DNA of 64,000 bases from Lentimonas sp. CC4 (GTDB lineage: Bacteria; Verrucomicrobiota; Verrucomicrobiia; Opitutales; Coraliomargaritaceae). The notes beneath the pieces are model-generated. The model did not search any database. It was not told the DNA's origin and was given only the letters and a program-made list of their open reading frames with translations. The translations under genes and the position numbers were made by a program. Numbering within the stretch: the first letter of the stretch is position 1; the number at the start of each line of letters is the position of its first letter. This document shows, piece by piece, positions 1 through 10,498 of this stretch. The stretch spans positions 3,922,900 through 3,986,899 of the forward strand of contig NZ_CACVBO010000001.1 of NCBI RefSeq assembly GCF_902728235.1, read 5' to 3'.

Positions 1-34
1 CGACATCAACTGCCGCAGACGCAAGCGAATCGAA

Positions 35-892
35 ATGAGTGAGCATAAAATAGCGCTCGCGCGCGCATTCATCGGATCACACCCAGAAGCTGCGGCTGAA
101 ATACTGGAGCAGCAAAGCACGCAAGAGGTCGCCGACTTCTTACAACAAATGCCACCGCACGACGCGGCGCAAGTGCTTCGAAAAATGCTGAGTAAGCGTG
201 CGGCAGAGATCTGCATAAAACTGCCCTTTGAGGCAGGCATTGGAATGCTACGTCACCTCCCCGTCACGGATATCGGCAGCATCCTCCGCTGCCTGACCAA
301 TAAACGAAGAGAGCGTTTCATCGCAGAACTCCCAGTGAAAACACGGGTTAGCTGCATTCTAATGCTCAGCTATGCGGAAGATATGGTCGGCGCCCACATC
401 AACCACTCCGTCATCGTCGTGCCGTATGATGCCAATGCCGAAGAGGCACTTCGCATAGTCAAAGCAACCAAGGAGGACGCACCTTCCAAATTCGTTTTCG
501 TGATCGACCGAGAGCGAAAATTGGTCGGCCAGTTTAACTTGGTCGAGTTACTACGCTGCCCCAATGAATTCCCCATCGCATCACTGCTAAATAGCACCTG
601 CAAAACAATCCAAGGGCGCATGAACATCCGCCAAGCCGCCACACACTCGATCTGGAAGCAACACGAACAGATCGCCGTGCTCAACCGCAATGAAGAATTT
701 ATCGGCGTGCTACGCCATGCCGATTTGCGCAGTGCCATCGAATTGCTCAACGAGCAAACCACCCAAGCCGAGCAACCCGAGCTCATGGCTGGTATCGCCC
801 AAGGCTACGGCCGCTCCTTGCTCGCACTTTTCCTATCGATGAAAGAGTTTGTCGCATCCGATCTACAGACATTGAAAGGCTCTGAAAAATGA
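35..892 (+). CDS. Cytosolic MgtE-N/CBS domain protein
   Basis: A 285-residue protein that resembles the cytosolic half of the magnesium channel MgtE. Residues 1-115 are helical repeats like the MgtE N domain (HPEAAAEILEQQ, MPPHDAAQVLRKM), and residues about 118-240 look like a CBS pair. No hydrophobic segment long enough to span a membrane follows, so it is not itself a channel. Its stop overlaps the start of the full-length mgtE gene by 4 bases (ATGA), so the two are probably translationally coupled. In MgtE the N and CBS domains sense Mg2+; a soluble paralogue might modulate or pair with the channel. That role is inferred. The start is only 34 bases from the window edge, so an upstream start cannot be excluded. 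Confidence 0.75.
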   Translation: MSEHKIALARAFIGSHPEAAAEILEQQSTQEVADFLQQMPPHDAAQVLRKMLSKRAAEICIKLPFEAGIGMLRHLPVTDIGSILRCLTNKRRERFIAELPVKTRVSCILMLSYAEDMVGAHINHSVIVVPYDANAEEALRIVKATKEDAPSKFVFVIDRERKLVGQFNLVELLRCPNEFPIASLLNSTCKTIQGRMNIRQAATHSIWKQHEQIAVLNRNEEFIGVLRHADLRSAIELLNEQTTQAEQPELMAGIAQGYGRSLLALFLSMKEFVASDLQTLKGSEK

Positions 893-2214
893 CTGAGACC
901 ACGACCGCTCCCTCACGTCATATCGACGAGCTCAACAAAGCCTTCATCGTCAATTTCCCAAACGATGCGGCACGCCATATTGCAACGATGCCTGCAAGCG
1001 AAGCGGCCATCGCGCTCGTCGACCTGCCCAATCATGCCTTGGTGCCACTCTTTGAAAAATTGAGCCATGGCATCGCCGATGCGATTTTGCTACAACTGCC
1101 TGAGAGTCAATCCGCGGCCCTGCTCAGTTTAATGGAGATCGGCAGCGCATCCGCACTCCTCGGTCGCCTCGAGCCCTCGGATCGCGAGCGCTACCTCGCC
1201 CTGATGGATGTCAATGTCACCAAGGAGCTGAAGGATCTACTGGAGTATCCAGATGACTGCGCAGGACGCCTGATGCAGACCAATATCATCGCATTCGATG
1301 AGCAGGTCACCGTCGATCAAGCCATTGCTCAGATCAAACAACAAAAGATCGAAGCCCTGCATCATCTCTATTTACTCGACGATGCGATGCGACTCACCGG
1401 CCAAGTCGACATTCAACGCATCGCACTCGCCGACGGAAGCCGGAAGCTAAAATCACTCGCGCTCCCGATCAAAGTCTGGGTCAGCGCCCTTGATCCGAAA
1501 GACGAAGCCATTGACAAGCTCAACAAGCACCGCCTCGACTCACTCCCGGTCGTGGATATTGATTTCAAACTCGTCGGCACGATCGAAGGTCAAAGCATGA
1601 TTGATGCCCTGCGCGAGGATCTCGTCACCAACATGCAAACCATGGTCGGTGTGAGCAAAGAAGAGCGCGCACTTTCCAGCAGTTGGTTCGCCGTTAAGAA
1701 GCGGCTCCCCTGGCTGCAGATCAACCTGCTCACCGCCTTCCTCGCTGCCGCCGTCGTCGGGATGTTCGAAGACACCATCGCCAAATATACTGCTCTGGCG
1801 ATTCTACTGCCCATCGCGGCCGGACAATCCGGCAACACCGGTGCTCAAGCCCTCGCCGTCACGATGCGCGGCCTCACCTTGCGCGAGATCACGGTGCGCC
1901 ATTGGTTACGCGTTACGATCAAAGAAATCAGTGCTGGAATGATCAACGGTGTCGTCACCGCAATCACCTGCGGGCTCGGTGTGCTCGTCTGGAGTCGCAG
2001 CACCGGCCTGGCCCTGATCATCGCACTCGCCATGATCACTTCGATGACGATTGCCGCCGCCGCGGGCGCACTCGTGCCGATCATCCTTAAAAAGGTAGGG
2101 CAAGATCCCGCGCTCTCCTCTTCGATCATCTTAACGACCGTCACAGACATCGCCGGCTTTATGTCATTCCTCGGCATCGCCACCGCACTGTCAGGCATGC
2201 TCGAAGTGGGCTAG
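889..2214 (+). CDS. mgtE: Magnesium transporter MgtE
   Basis: A 441-residue MgtE-type Mg2+ channel of the inner membrane. The N domain spans about residues 1-130, the CBS pair about 130-255, and five membrane helices fill 275-441. The family signature for the pore region is visible as AGQSGNTGAQALAVTMRGL. The last helix carries TDIAGFMSF, matching the conserved aspartate of the pore in MgtE. Length and domain order are normal for the family. It overlaps the preceding cytosolic paralogue by 4 bases. Flow of Mg2+ down the membrane potential, gated by the cytosolic domains, is known for the family. Confidence 0.92.
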   Translation: MTETTTAPSRHIDELNKAFIVNFPNDAARHIATMPASEAAIALVDLPNHALVPLFEKLSHGIADAILLQLPESQSAALLSLMEIGSASALLGRLEPSDRERYLALMDVNVTKELKDLLEYPDDCAGRLMQTNIIAFDEQVTVDQAIAQIKQQKIEALHHLYLLDDAMRLTGQVDIQRIALADGSRKLKSLALPIKVWVSALDPKDEAIDKLNKHRLDSLPVVDIDFKLVGTIEGQSMIDALREDLVTNMQTMVGVSKEERALSSSWFAVKKRLPWLQINLLTAFLAAAVVGMFEDTIAKYTALAILLPIAAGQSGNTGAQALAVTMRGLTLREITVRHWLRVTIKEISAGMINGVVTAITCGLGVLVWSRSTGLALIIALAMITSMTIAAAAGALVPIILKKVGQDPALSSSIILTTVTDIAGFMSFLGIATALSGMLEVG

Positions 2215-2252
2215 AAGACTGTCTCACAAATAGAAATAGAACGATTTCCGAC

Positions 2253-2351
2253 CTCATAATCTTACTCATAATCTCAATCCTCTGAACAGGTCCGTGGGGC
2301 CTTCTATTTCAACGTTTAGATTATGATTACGATAAAGAGTAAGATTAAGAG
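2253..2351. repeat. Hexamer-rich inverted repeat
   Basis: Left side 2253-2275 is built of ATAATC/TTACTC-type hexamers. Right side 2318-2351 carries the inverted series (ATTATG ATTACG ATAAAG AGTAAG ATTAAG). The block sits exactly where the 3' end of the relE pseudogene disappears, so it probably replaced or invaded that end. Confidence 0.55.
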
Positions 2352-2501
2352 CGTAGCAGCCAGGCAACCAATTCACTCGAGTTGCAGATATTTTGAGACA
2401 GAAGGCTAATCGATAATCACCGACTCGTATTCTGTAAGAACAATCTGAACCGACGAGCTTTCGATACCCTTCTGGTCTTGGGTTCTGTTCCAAACCTTCA
2501 A

Positions 2502-2708
2502 CCTTAATAAATGAGTTGAACCACGAATGGACACGAATCAACACGAATGAAAATCTATAAACACTTCATATTCAAAGCATCTCCCCTCGAATACCTCAGA
2601 GCTTCATTAAATTTAAACTTCGCCATATTGGCGACTCATCAGATTCGTGTAAATTAGTGTGCATTCGTGGTTTCTAAAATTGAACCTAAGTCTACTGCCG
2701 TATTTAGG
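2502..2708. mobile_element. 207-bp MITE-like insertion in relE
   Basis: The insert is flanked by 5-bp direct repeats TTCAA (2497-2501 and 2709-2713). Its tips are CCTTAATA and, inverted, CCTAAATA. Inside are long imperfect inverted arms, 2521-2549 and about 2642-2671, each made of three ACGAAT-like units 10 bp apart. There is no coding potential. The same 10-bp-spaced unit design occurs at the GxxExxY gene and near 27.2 kb. Size, terminal repeats and target duplication suggest a non-autonomous transposable element. Confidence 0.8.
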
Positions 2709-2713
2709 TTCAA
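2680..2713. repeat. 34-bp palindrome at element end
   Basis: Arms TTGAACCTAA and TTAGGTTCAA flank a 14-base centre. The outer bases overlap the target duplication of the relE insertion. A second, nearly identical copy of this sequence lies at 8099-8126. Confidence 0.7.
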
Positions 2714-2790
2714 TCGCTGCGATAATGCTAAGGACTCTGCCCTTATCGATTCGACGTAAATCCTTCTCCGCCGACCGCTTCAGTCGGACG

Positions 2791-2937
2791 CTATAGGAGC
2801 CCATCCCCTTGCAGCTTCTGTTTAACTTCTCCAAGGGAAACAGACGGTTCGTCACGACGCTCAGCAATCACTGCCAAATCCTGAAGATCTTCAAGGTCGA
2901 GGTAGTCCTTAACTGTGCGCTCTCGAATCAATCGCAA
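2791..2937 (-). pseudogene. RelB-like antitoxin fragment
   Basis: A 48-codon open stretch with a TTG as its only candidate start encodes VKDYLDLEDLQDLAVIAERR and ends in VSLGEVKQKLQGDGLL. This resembles the C-terminal part of RelB/Phd-type antitoxins that neutralise RelE toxins, and it overlaps the relE start by a few bases. The DNA-binding N-terminus is absent and the frame is closed by TAA just upstream at 2950-2952. It is probably a decayed antitoxin. The toxin is also broken, so loss is tolerable. A functional short peptide cannot be excluded. Confidence 0.55.
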
Positions 2938-3118
2938 AAGCGTTCCAGTTTATCTCAGCTTCACTCCAAAAGTCCTGCGGTAGGATCGAGTTCTTACGCT
3001 GGATTTGAGCAGGCGTCGCTTTGCCAGATTGCACAGCAAGTTGATCTTCGCGGCGAGCCTGAATGCGGGCGCTTACGAAGTCCTTGTCAAAATCTTTAGC
3101 TGTGGCGAGAGGCGACAT
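2909..3118 (-). CDS. Small protein of the decayed TA locus
   Basis: A 69-residue protein of unknown function, charged and without membrane segments (KDFDKDFVSARIQARRED, then SGKATPAQIQRKNSILPQDF). It lies upstream of the relB-like fragment, overlaps it in another frame, and starts 10 bases downstream of a perfect 18-bp palindrome. It may be the first gene of the former toxin-antitoxin operon. I do not recognise a named family. Because the rest of the locus is decayed, it may itself be a remnant. Confidence 0.4.
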   Translation of the reverse strand: MSPLATAKDFDKDFVSARIQARREDQLAVQSGKATPAQIQRKNSILPQDFWSEAEINWNAFAIDSRAHS

Positions 3119-3128
3119 ATCCCATAAT

Positions 3129-3146
3129 AGAATGAAATTTCATTCT
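3129..3146. promoter_or_regulatory. 18-bp palindromic operator candidate
   Basis: A perfect palindrome, AGAATGAAATTTCATTCT, sits just upstream of the minus-strand toxin-antitoxin remnant. Antitoxins of relBE operons usually repress their own promoter from such sites. The rest of the gap up to leuB (3147-3590, about 440 bases) shows no convincing gene or RNA. Confidence 0.5.
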
Positions 3147-3590
3147 TTCGTCAAGGTTGAGCTTGTGTGCTGCAAGGAGTGGGAGAATGACCAAAGGGAC
3201 TATACCGTTGCGCATCAAGCATTGTAATTTTCAATGAACAGCGTGGTCGCAGCGCCCCTCTTCCGGATTTTGGGGTCTGAAGTGCAAGCGTCTTCCTTCA
3301 GGCGGTCGCCACCCGCTGGGAGGAAATGATATCGATTGCCGTATCGGTCGAGCACCTGAAGGAATACGACTACACTTTTCACGCTTCACCACTCTGATGG
3401 GTTCGAACCAGACGGATTCCCTCTATTTTTGAGTTCAATGCGATCGTTAAGCGCCAATATGCGGCTCCGCACAGCGACTCTGGAACAATCGTCGAATAAG
3501 CTGCCCCTAGCGAAGGTGCCCGAAAAGGCTTGAAGCCAGCGGTTTGCGCGGCAAATTACTCCGCTTTTCCAAATTTACGCAGATTTTAAT

Positions 3591-4691
3591 ATGAAAACAC
3601 TCAAATTCGCAGTTCTCCCCGGTGATGGTATCGGCCCTGAAGTCATGGAAGTCGCTCTCGACGTCCTTAAAGCCACTGGCGACAAGTTCGGCTTCGCGCT
3701 CGATTACGCACAAGCCGACATCGGCGGTATCGCGATTGATAACCAAGGCGTTGCCTTCCCAGACAGCACCAAAACAATCTGCGAAAACTCGGAAGCCATC
3801 TTGTTCGGCTCCGTGGGTGGACCAAAGTGGGAAAGCCTCCCACCCAAAGAGCAGCCAGAGCGCGCGGCCCTCCTACCGATCCGCAAGGCTTTCTCGCTCT
3901 ACGCGAACGTTCGTCCAGGTCTCCTTTACCCGCAATTGACCGAAGCGTCGCCGCTCAAGGACAATCGTATCCCGAACGGCATCGACATCGTCTGCATCCG
4001 CGAACTCACCGGTGGCATCTACTTCGGTCAGCCGAAGTCAACCACCACGCTTGAAAACGGCGAAGAGCAAGCGATCGACACTATGGTTTACAAGACCAGC
4101 GAGATTGAGCGCATCGCTCAGGTTGCAATCGACACTGCCAAAGCACGCGGCGGTAGCGTCTGCTCCGTCGATAAGGCCAACGTCCTCGAGACGTCTGTCC
4201 TCTGGCGCAAAGTGGTCACTGAATATTTCGCGAAGAATGCTCCAGAGATCAAGCTGAGCCACATGTATGTCGACAACGCTGCGATGCAGCTCGCTCGCGA
4301 CCCGAATCAATTCGACGTGCTCTTCACTGAAAACATGTTCGGCGACATTCTTTCCGACGAAATGGGTGTCATCTGTGGCTCCCTCGGCATGCTGGCATCT
4401 GCCAGCCTCGGCGCAGAGAAGAACAGCCTCGGCTTCCCGTTCGGCTTGTATGAGCCATCTGGCGGCACCGCACCTGACATCGCAGGTCAAGGCATCGCCA
4501 ACCCTTGCGCACAGATTCTTTCCGGCGCAATGATGCTCCGCTACAGCTTCGGCGAAAACGAAGCCGCAGCCGCAATCGAAGCCGCAGTCGAGAAAGCCGT
4601 CACAGGTGGCACTCGCACCGGCGACATCGCCTTCGGCCTCGACTCCGTAGGCACCAAAGAAATGGCCGCTGCGGTGCTTGCAAATCTGTAA
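3591..4691 (+). CDS. leuB: 3-isopropylmalate dehydrogenase
   Basis: A 366-residue LeuB. It oxidises and decarboxylates 3-isopropylmalate to 2-oxoisocaproate with NAD+, the third dedicated step of leucine synthesis in the cytosol. Visible family motifs are GDGIGPEVM at the N-terminus, ELTGGIYFGQP, DKANVLETSVLWR, the metal-binding MFGDILSDE and the NAD-site loop LYEPSGGTAPDIAGQGIANP. Length is normal. It stands alone, with no other leu genes in the window. The GxxExxY element begins 15 bases after its stop. Confidence 0.96.
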   Translation: MKTLKFAVLPGDGIGPEVMEVALDVLKATGDKFGFALDYAQADIGGIAIDNQGVAFPDSTKTICENSEAILFGSVGGPKWESLPPKEQPERAALLPIRKAFSLYANVRPGLLYPQLTEASPLKDNRIPNGIDIVCIRELTGGIYFGQPKSTTTLENGEEQAIDTMVYKTSEIERIAQVAIDTAKARGGSVCSVDKANVLETSVLWRKVVTEYFAKNAPEIKLSHMYVDNAAMQLARDPNQFDVLFTENMFGDILSDEMGVICGSLGMLASASLGAEKNSLGFPFGLYEPSGGTAPDIAGQGIANPCAQILSGAMMLRYSFGENEAAAAIEAAVEKAVTGGTRTGDIAFGLDSVGTKEMAAAVLANL

Positions 4692-4706
4692 ACAGAAAAT
4701 CCAAGA

Positions 4707-5152
4707 GGAACCGCGAATGGACGCGAATACACGCGAATTTAATGGGCCGAATGCCAAAGAGGTCTATGAAATTATGGGATGTGCCTTTGAGGTGCTGAAT
4801 GAATTAGGCAGTGGATTAGTCGAGAAACCATATGAAAATTCAATGACTGTTGAATTTGAACTCAGGGAAATTCCGTTTGTTCAGCAAAAACGGTTCCCTG
4901 TTCTCTATAAAACAGTCAACGTGGGTGACTACATCCCAGATCTCATCGCGTTCGCGAAAGTGATTATTGATACCAAAGTCATCGATAAAATTACCAACAT
5001 CGAACGAGCCCAGATGCTCAACTATTTGAAAATCACTGGTCTAAAAACTGGCTTAATCATCAACTTCAGACGCCCTAAGCTAGAATGGGAACGTATCGTT
5101 CTCGAAAACCATTCATCCTAATTCGCGTATATTCGCGCCCATTCGCGGTTCC
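4707..5152 (+). mobile_element. GxxExxY gene cassette with terminal inverted repeats
   Basis: A 446-bp unit bounded by 33-bp inverted repeats, left 4707-4739 and right 5120-5152, matching at about 30 of 33 positions. Each arm is GGAACC followed by three CGCGAAT units at 10-bp spacing. The left arm contains a GAGGA ribosome-binding sequence, the ATG and the first codons of the gene. The right arm overlaps its stop codon. No clear target duplication is visible. The design is shared with the relE insertion and the 27.2-kb palindrome. Confidence 0.75.
4717..5121 (+). CDS. GxxExxY protein (PDDEXK_3 family)
   Basis: A 134-residue member of the GxxExxY family, which Pfam places in the PD-(D/E)xK nuclease superfamily. 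The naming motif is GLVEKPY at residues 33-39. The putative catalytic core is D75 (IPDLI) and D85-T-K87, with Q99 in the following helix; most relatives have E-x-K where this one has D-T-K. The C-terminus TGLIINF and KLEWERIVL is typical. I chose the ATG at 4717 because GAGGA lies 7 bases upstream. The residues MDANTREF are encoded by the terminal repeat itself. The cellular role of the family is not established. Confidence 0.85.
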   Translation: MDANTREFNGPNAKEVYEIMGCAFEVLNELGSGLVEKPYENSMTVEFELREIPFVQQKRFPVLYKTVNVGDYIPDLIAFAKVIIDTKVIDKITNIERAQMLNYLKITGLKTGLIINFRRPKLEWERIVLENHSS

Positions 5153-5176
5153 AAACTCCCCGCACATCCTTTCATC

Positions 5177-7990
<2,814 letters not shown>

Positions 7991-8011
7991 GTAAGACATC
8001 TACCATTACAC

Positions 8012-8044
8012 AAAAGGCTCACCATGCACGGTGAGCCTTTTTTT
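8012..8044 (+). terminator. Rho-independent terminator of alaS
   Basis: An 11-bp perfect stem, AAAGGCTCACC with GGTGAGCCTTT, around a 6-base loop, followed by a T run. It lies 22 bases after the alaS stop. Confidence 0.9.
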
Positions 8045-8098
8045 GTCCTAATTTCCAAGGGCATACTGACAGAATGCCAGCCGTTCACGATCTGTAAC

Positions 8099-8126
8099 TG
8101 AACCTAAGTCTACTTCCGAATTTAGG
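8099..8126. repeat. Second copy of the relE-insert end sequence
   Basis: TGAACCTAAGTCTACT followed by TCCGAATTTAGG matches 2681-2708 at 26 of 28 positions. It looks like a solo end left by the same element family. The remainder of 8045-8307 is AT-rich and holds no gene. Confidence 0.65.
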
Positions 8127-8280
8127 ATAAACTAAACTGAATATTTTTGCTCATCCGAATGAACAAAAAGCATAAAATATAAAATCACCTGCCAAAAAAG
8201 ATGCACATTTGAGCTCAAACAGAGACGATCCTCGAATCAAACTTGTAAATTGGTTGCTAATACAGACCTAAAGAGACAGC

Positions 8281-8296
8281 TGGCATTCTCCCTGCT
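8281..8296 (+). promoter_or_regulatory. Sigma-54-like promoter candidate
   Basis: TGGCATTCTCCCTGCT has GG and GC at the -24/-12 spacing of sigma-54 promoters. The start would fall at about 8307, directly at the ATG of the next gene, implying a leaderless transcript, which weakens the call. A match of this quality is expected about twice by chance in a window of this size. Confidence 0.25.
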
Positions 8297-8307
8297 ATTC
8301 GCAACAC

Positions 8308-8613
8308 ATGTTTGATAACGCAGATCTGAAAGAGCTCACAGAGCAAGGCTTCATAGGCGCTATTGCCTCCAATACAAACGGCAATATAATCGAAGCAACC
8401 AGCGACGACCTTGAAGTGTTTGGTAGTATATTAGGCTACATCACACAGGTCGCGGACATGATCGGCGAGCCATTCGGCATGGACTCGATCGAAGAAGTTC
8501 ACCTGAGCAGCTCAAAAACACACGCGGTCTGCATTCCTCAAGAAGATGGCAACCTCGGGGTGCTCTGCGACAACCGAGCCAACGTAGAAGATATCCTAGG
8601 ACAACTCCTGTAA
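8308..8613 (+). CDS. Roadblock/LC7-like protein
   Basis: A 101-residue protein with the size and pattern of a roadblock/LC7 domain: an N-terminal helix, IGAIASNTNGNIIEAT as the first strand pair, a long helix (FGSILGYITQVADMIGEPF), then VHLSSSKTHAVCIP and LGVLCDN strands. Such domains form dimers that serve small GTPases or polar and motility complexes. It heads a run of four plus-strand genes ending in amt, 16 bases before a second protein of similar fold. No ribosome-binding sequence is obvious. The fold assignment is by pattern only. Confidence 0.6.
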   Translation: MFDNADLKELTEQGFIGAIASNTNGNIIEATSDDLEVFGSILGYITQVADMIGEPFGMDSIEEVHLSSSKTHAVCIPQEDGNLGVLCDNRANVEDILGQLL

Positions 8614-8629
8614 CCATTATTTGAATACC

Positions 8630-9175
8630 ATGTTAACAAAGATAATCAAAAATGTGCTAGAACTCCCGGGAGTCGACGGGGCATGTATCTTAGATAAAAA
8701 AGGAAACTTACTCCACAACGCTCTACCGGACTTCTTCCTCGACGACTTCTTAGATGACCTCTCCAGACGAGTTGCTGCACTCTACGAAGCGGTCGATGAA
8801 AACTATGTGCCTTGTGACGACTACTTGCTGAAATTCCCGCAAAAATATATCCAGCTACGTCGTAGCCGTAACGTATATTTACTCGTCTGCGTCGACCCTG
8901 CGGTTAACTTAGTCTCGCTGCGCATGGTCACCAACATGGTCCTTAAGCATATTACGCCCAAGGCACTTGGGCAGTTACGTGCTGCGCTAGCTGAAGCAGC
9001 CGAGATGGAACCCAGCACACCCGCGGAACCTAGCCCGACACCAGAAACGCCTAAAGCACCAGCGACTGCGCCTGAACCAGTTGCTGCAGCTCCTGAACCG
9101 GCTCCAGCAGCAATGCCAACTCGACGCGCGATACGCCCGCGACCAACACGCTCTTTCCGCGGCACACACTACTAA
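8630..9175 (+). CDS. Roadblock-like protein with Pro/Ala tail
   Basis: A 181-residue protein. Residues 1-115 look like a second roadblock/LC7 domain (LPGVDGACILDKKGNLLHNA, then YIQLRRSRNVYLLVCVDP). Residues 120-165 are a low-complexity Pro/Ala/Glu linker, and the end is basic (RRAIRPRPTRSFRG). I use the ATG at 8630; a TTG three codons upstream is possible. It follows its neighbour by 16 bases. The pair may heterodimerise, with the tail tethering a partner; this is inference. Confidence 0.6.
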   Translation: MLTKIIKNVLELPGVDGACILDKKGNLLHNALPDFFLDDFLDDLSRRVAALYEAVDENYVPCDDYLLKFPQKYIQLRRSRNVYLLVCVDPAVNLVSLRMVTNMVLKHITPKALGQLRAALAEAAEMEPSTPAEPSPTPETPKAPATAPEPVAAAPEPAPAAMPTRRAIRPRPTRSFRGTHY

Positions 9176-9225
9176 ACGAGTCGAACGACTCACCTCCTTA
9201 AAACTCTGAAGCACAGAGTTAACGC

Positions 9226-10482
9226 ATGATCCATGTCCTAACACAAGATCGTATAGCCAAAAGCCAGCTATCATTGATACTTCGAGAGCTTGGCCAAGAC
9301 ACGACATTCTACACAGAATTCGATTCATTGATCGATGCAGACCTACCTGCGCAAAACTCAGATGCCGTGCTGATCGACTTACACGTCGCACTACCATCAG
9401 AGACATTCAGTCAACTCAAAGCGGCACATCCCGAACTCAGGCTCATCGGATTCCAAAACCATGCCAGTGTGGACACAGAGTCACACATCGAAAAACCAGA
9501 CGGGTTGCACCAATTCTTCCTGCTACCTGCACATGCAGAGCGCGCAAAGACACGAATCAAATCAGCACTCAAAGACAACAGCTCTCCAAATAAGCGAAGC
9601 AACAACAGAAAGTCCTACACACAGTCACCATTTACAAGAGCAGCCACACAAGCCCACAAACGCTTAAAGATACCGAAGAAGCACACCACACAAGCGCAAG
9701 AGCCAGGCACCACGACCCGCTACGTAACCGCACACAGCGCCGCCACATCAGGACTCATCCAATCGATCAAACAAGCCGCAAAACAACAGACCGCTATTAT
9801 ACTCAACGGCAACGAAGGCGCAGAATTTGAAATCGTGGCACGCGAAATCAACTTCCAGGCCAATGCAGACCGCCACAATATGTGCGTCATCGAGAACGAT
9901 GAAATCAGCCTCGATACGCTTGAGAAAATTGAGAGCAGCGCGAATCGAAACAAAGAACTGTCATTCTGCTATCTTGGAAAAATCGACGACCTCAACGAAG
10001 ACTCGATGCAGGCCATACAGCTCTTCATTCAACACTTGGAGCACCTACGCAATCCCCACCTGCGGCTGATCATCGCATATGAAAACGGGTGCGAGTATCT
10101 ACTACCCAATCGAGTCTCTGAAATCTTCAAATCCATCAAAAAGCGATTCAACCCACTATCGATTCCGGATCTATCCGAACGCAGCGAAGACATCAGTCCG
10201 ATCTGCCTCAATCTACTAAGTGCTTTACGCACAGCACACCCGTTCTTGCGCGTGAAGAGCATCTCCGACGCTGGCATCGATTATCTAATACAGACACGGC
10301 ACACGCTCAACTACGCTCAATTGATTCGCATACTGCGCAACTCGATCGCACTGAGCCAGCGTAGCTCCATTTCGCCAGAAGACTTCAAGAATTACGGCGA
10401 AAGCGAAACCACTACACAGCATCTGCTAGAGAGCATGGCAGATGAGCAATTTTTTCCTTCATCAGAAGCCGTCAACTCTTAA
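9226..10482 (+). CDS. Degenerate NtrC-like protein (receiver + pseudo-AAA)
   Basis: 418 residues with the layout of a sigma-54 activator whose ATPase site is lost. Residues 1-115 resemble a receiver domain with an aspartate at 51 (DAVLIDLH). Residues 116-165 are a basic linker. Residues 166-335 align with the AAA+ domain. The Walker A position reads NGNEGAEFEIVAREI instead of GESGTGKE, Walker B reads ELSFCYLGKIDDL instead of a GTLFLDEI-type motif, and IPDLSERSEDI matches IPPLRERPEDI. No GAFTGA loop is seen. It is unlikely to hydrolyse ATP or remodel RNA polymerase and may act as a scaffold or regulator. It sits 16 bases before amt. Confidence 0.65.
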   Translation: MIHVLTQDRIAKSQLSLILRELGQDTTFYTEFDSLIDADLPAQNSDAVLIDLHVALPSETFSQLKAAHPELRLIGFQNHASVDTESHIEKPDGLHQFFLLPAHAERAKTRIKSALKDNSSPNKRSNNRKSYTQSPFTRAATQAHKRLKIPKKHTTQAQEPGTTTRYVTAHSAATSGLIQSIKQAAKQQTAIILNGNEGAEFEIVAREINFQANADRHNMCVIENDEISLDTLEKIESSANRNKELSFCYLGKIDDLNEDSMQAIQLFIQHLEHLRNPHLRLIIAYENGCEYLLPNRVSEIFKSIKKRFNPLSIPDLSERSEDISPICLNLLSALRTAHPFLRVKSISDAGIDYLIQTRHTLNYAQLIRILRNSIALSQRSSISPEDFKNYGESETTTQHLLESMADEQFFPSSEAVNS

Positions 10483-10498
10483 CTAAACACAAAAAACA

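Larger units (their letters stand above)
2401..2804 (-). pseudogene. RelE-family toxin, split by insertion
   Basis: Minus-strand remnant of a RelE/ParE toxin gene. The first part reads MGSYSVRLKRSAEKDLRRID and continues to IIAAIE. After 207 inserted bases the second part resumes as GLEQNPRPEGYRKL and IRVGDYRLAF. Both parts are strongly RelE-like. Removing the insert plus one copy of the TTCAA duplication rejoins them in frame. The normal C-terminus after YRLAF is also missing and is replaced by the hexamer repeat. The toxin must therefore be inactive. The start overlaps the end of the relB-like fragment, as is usual in these operons. Confidence 0.8.

Noticed and set aside
3385..3430. A GGGTTCGAACC stretch resembling a tRNA T-loop
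   Set aside because: The flanking bases do not form a 5-bp T stem on either strand, and no anticodon or acceptor arm is present.
3321..3533. Short open frames upstream of leuB (MISIAVSVEHLKEYDYTFHA and a following frame)
   Set aside because: They need a frameshift to join, show no recognisable family, and have no ribosome-binding sequence; possibly decayed DNA.
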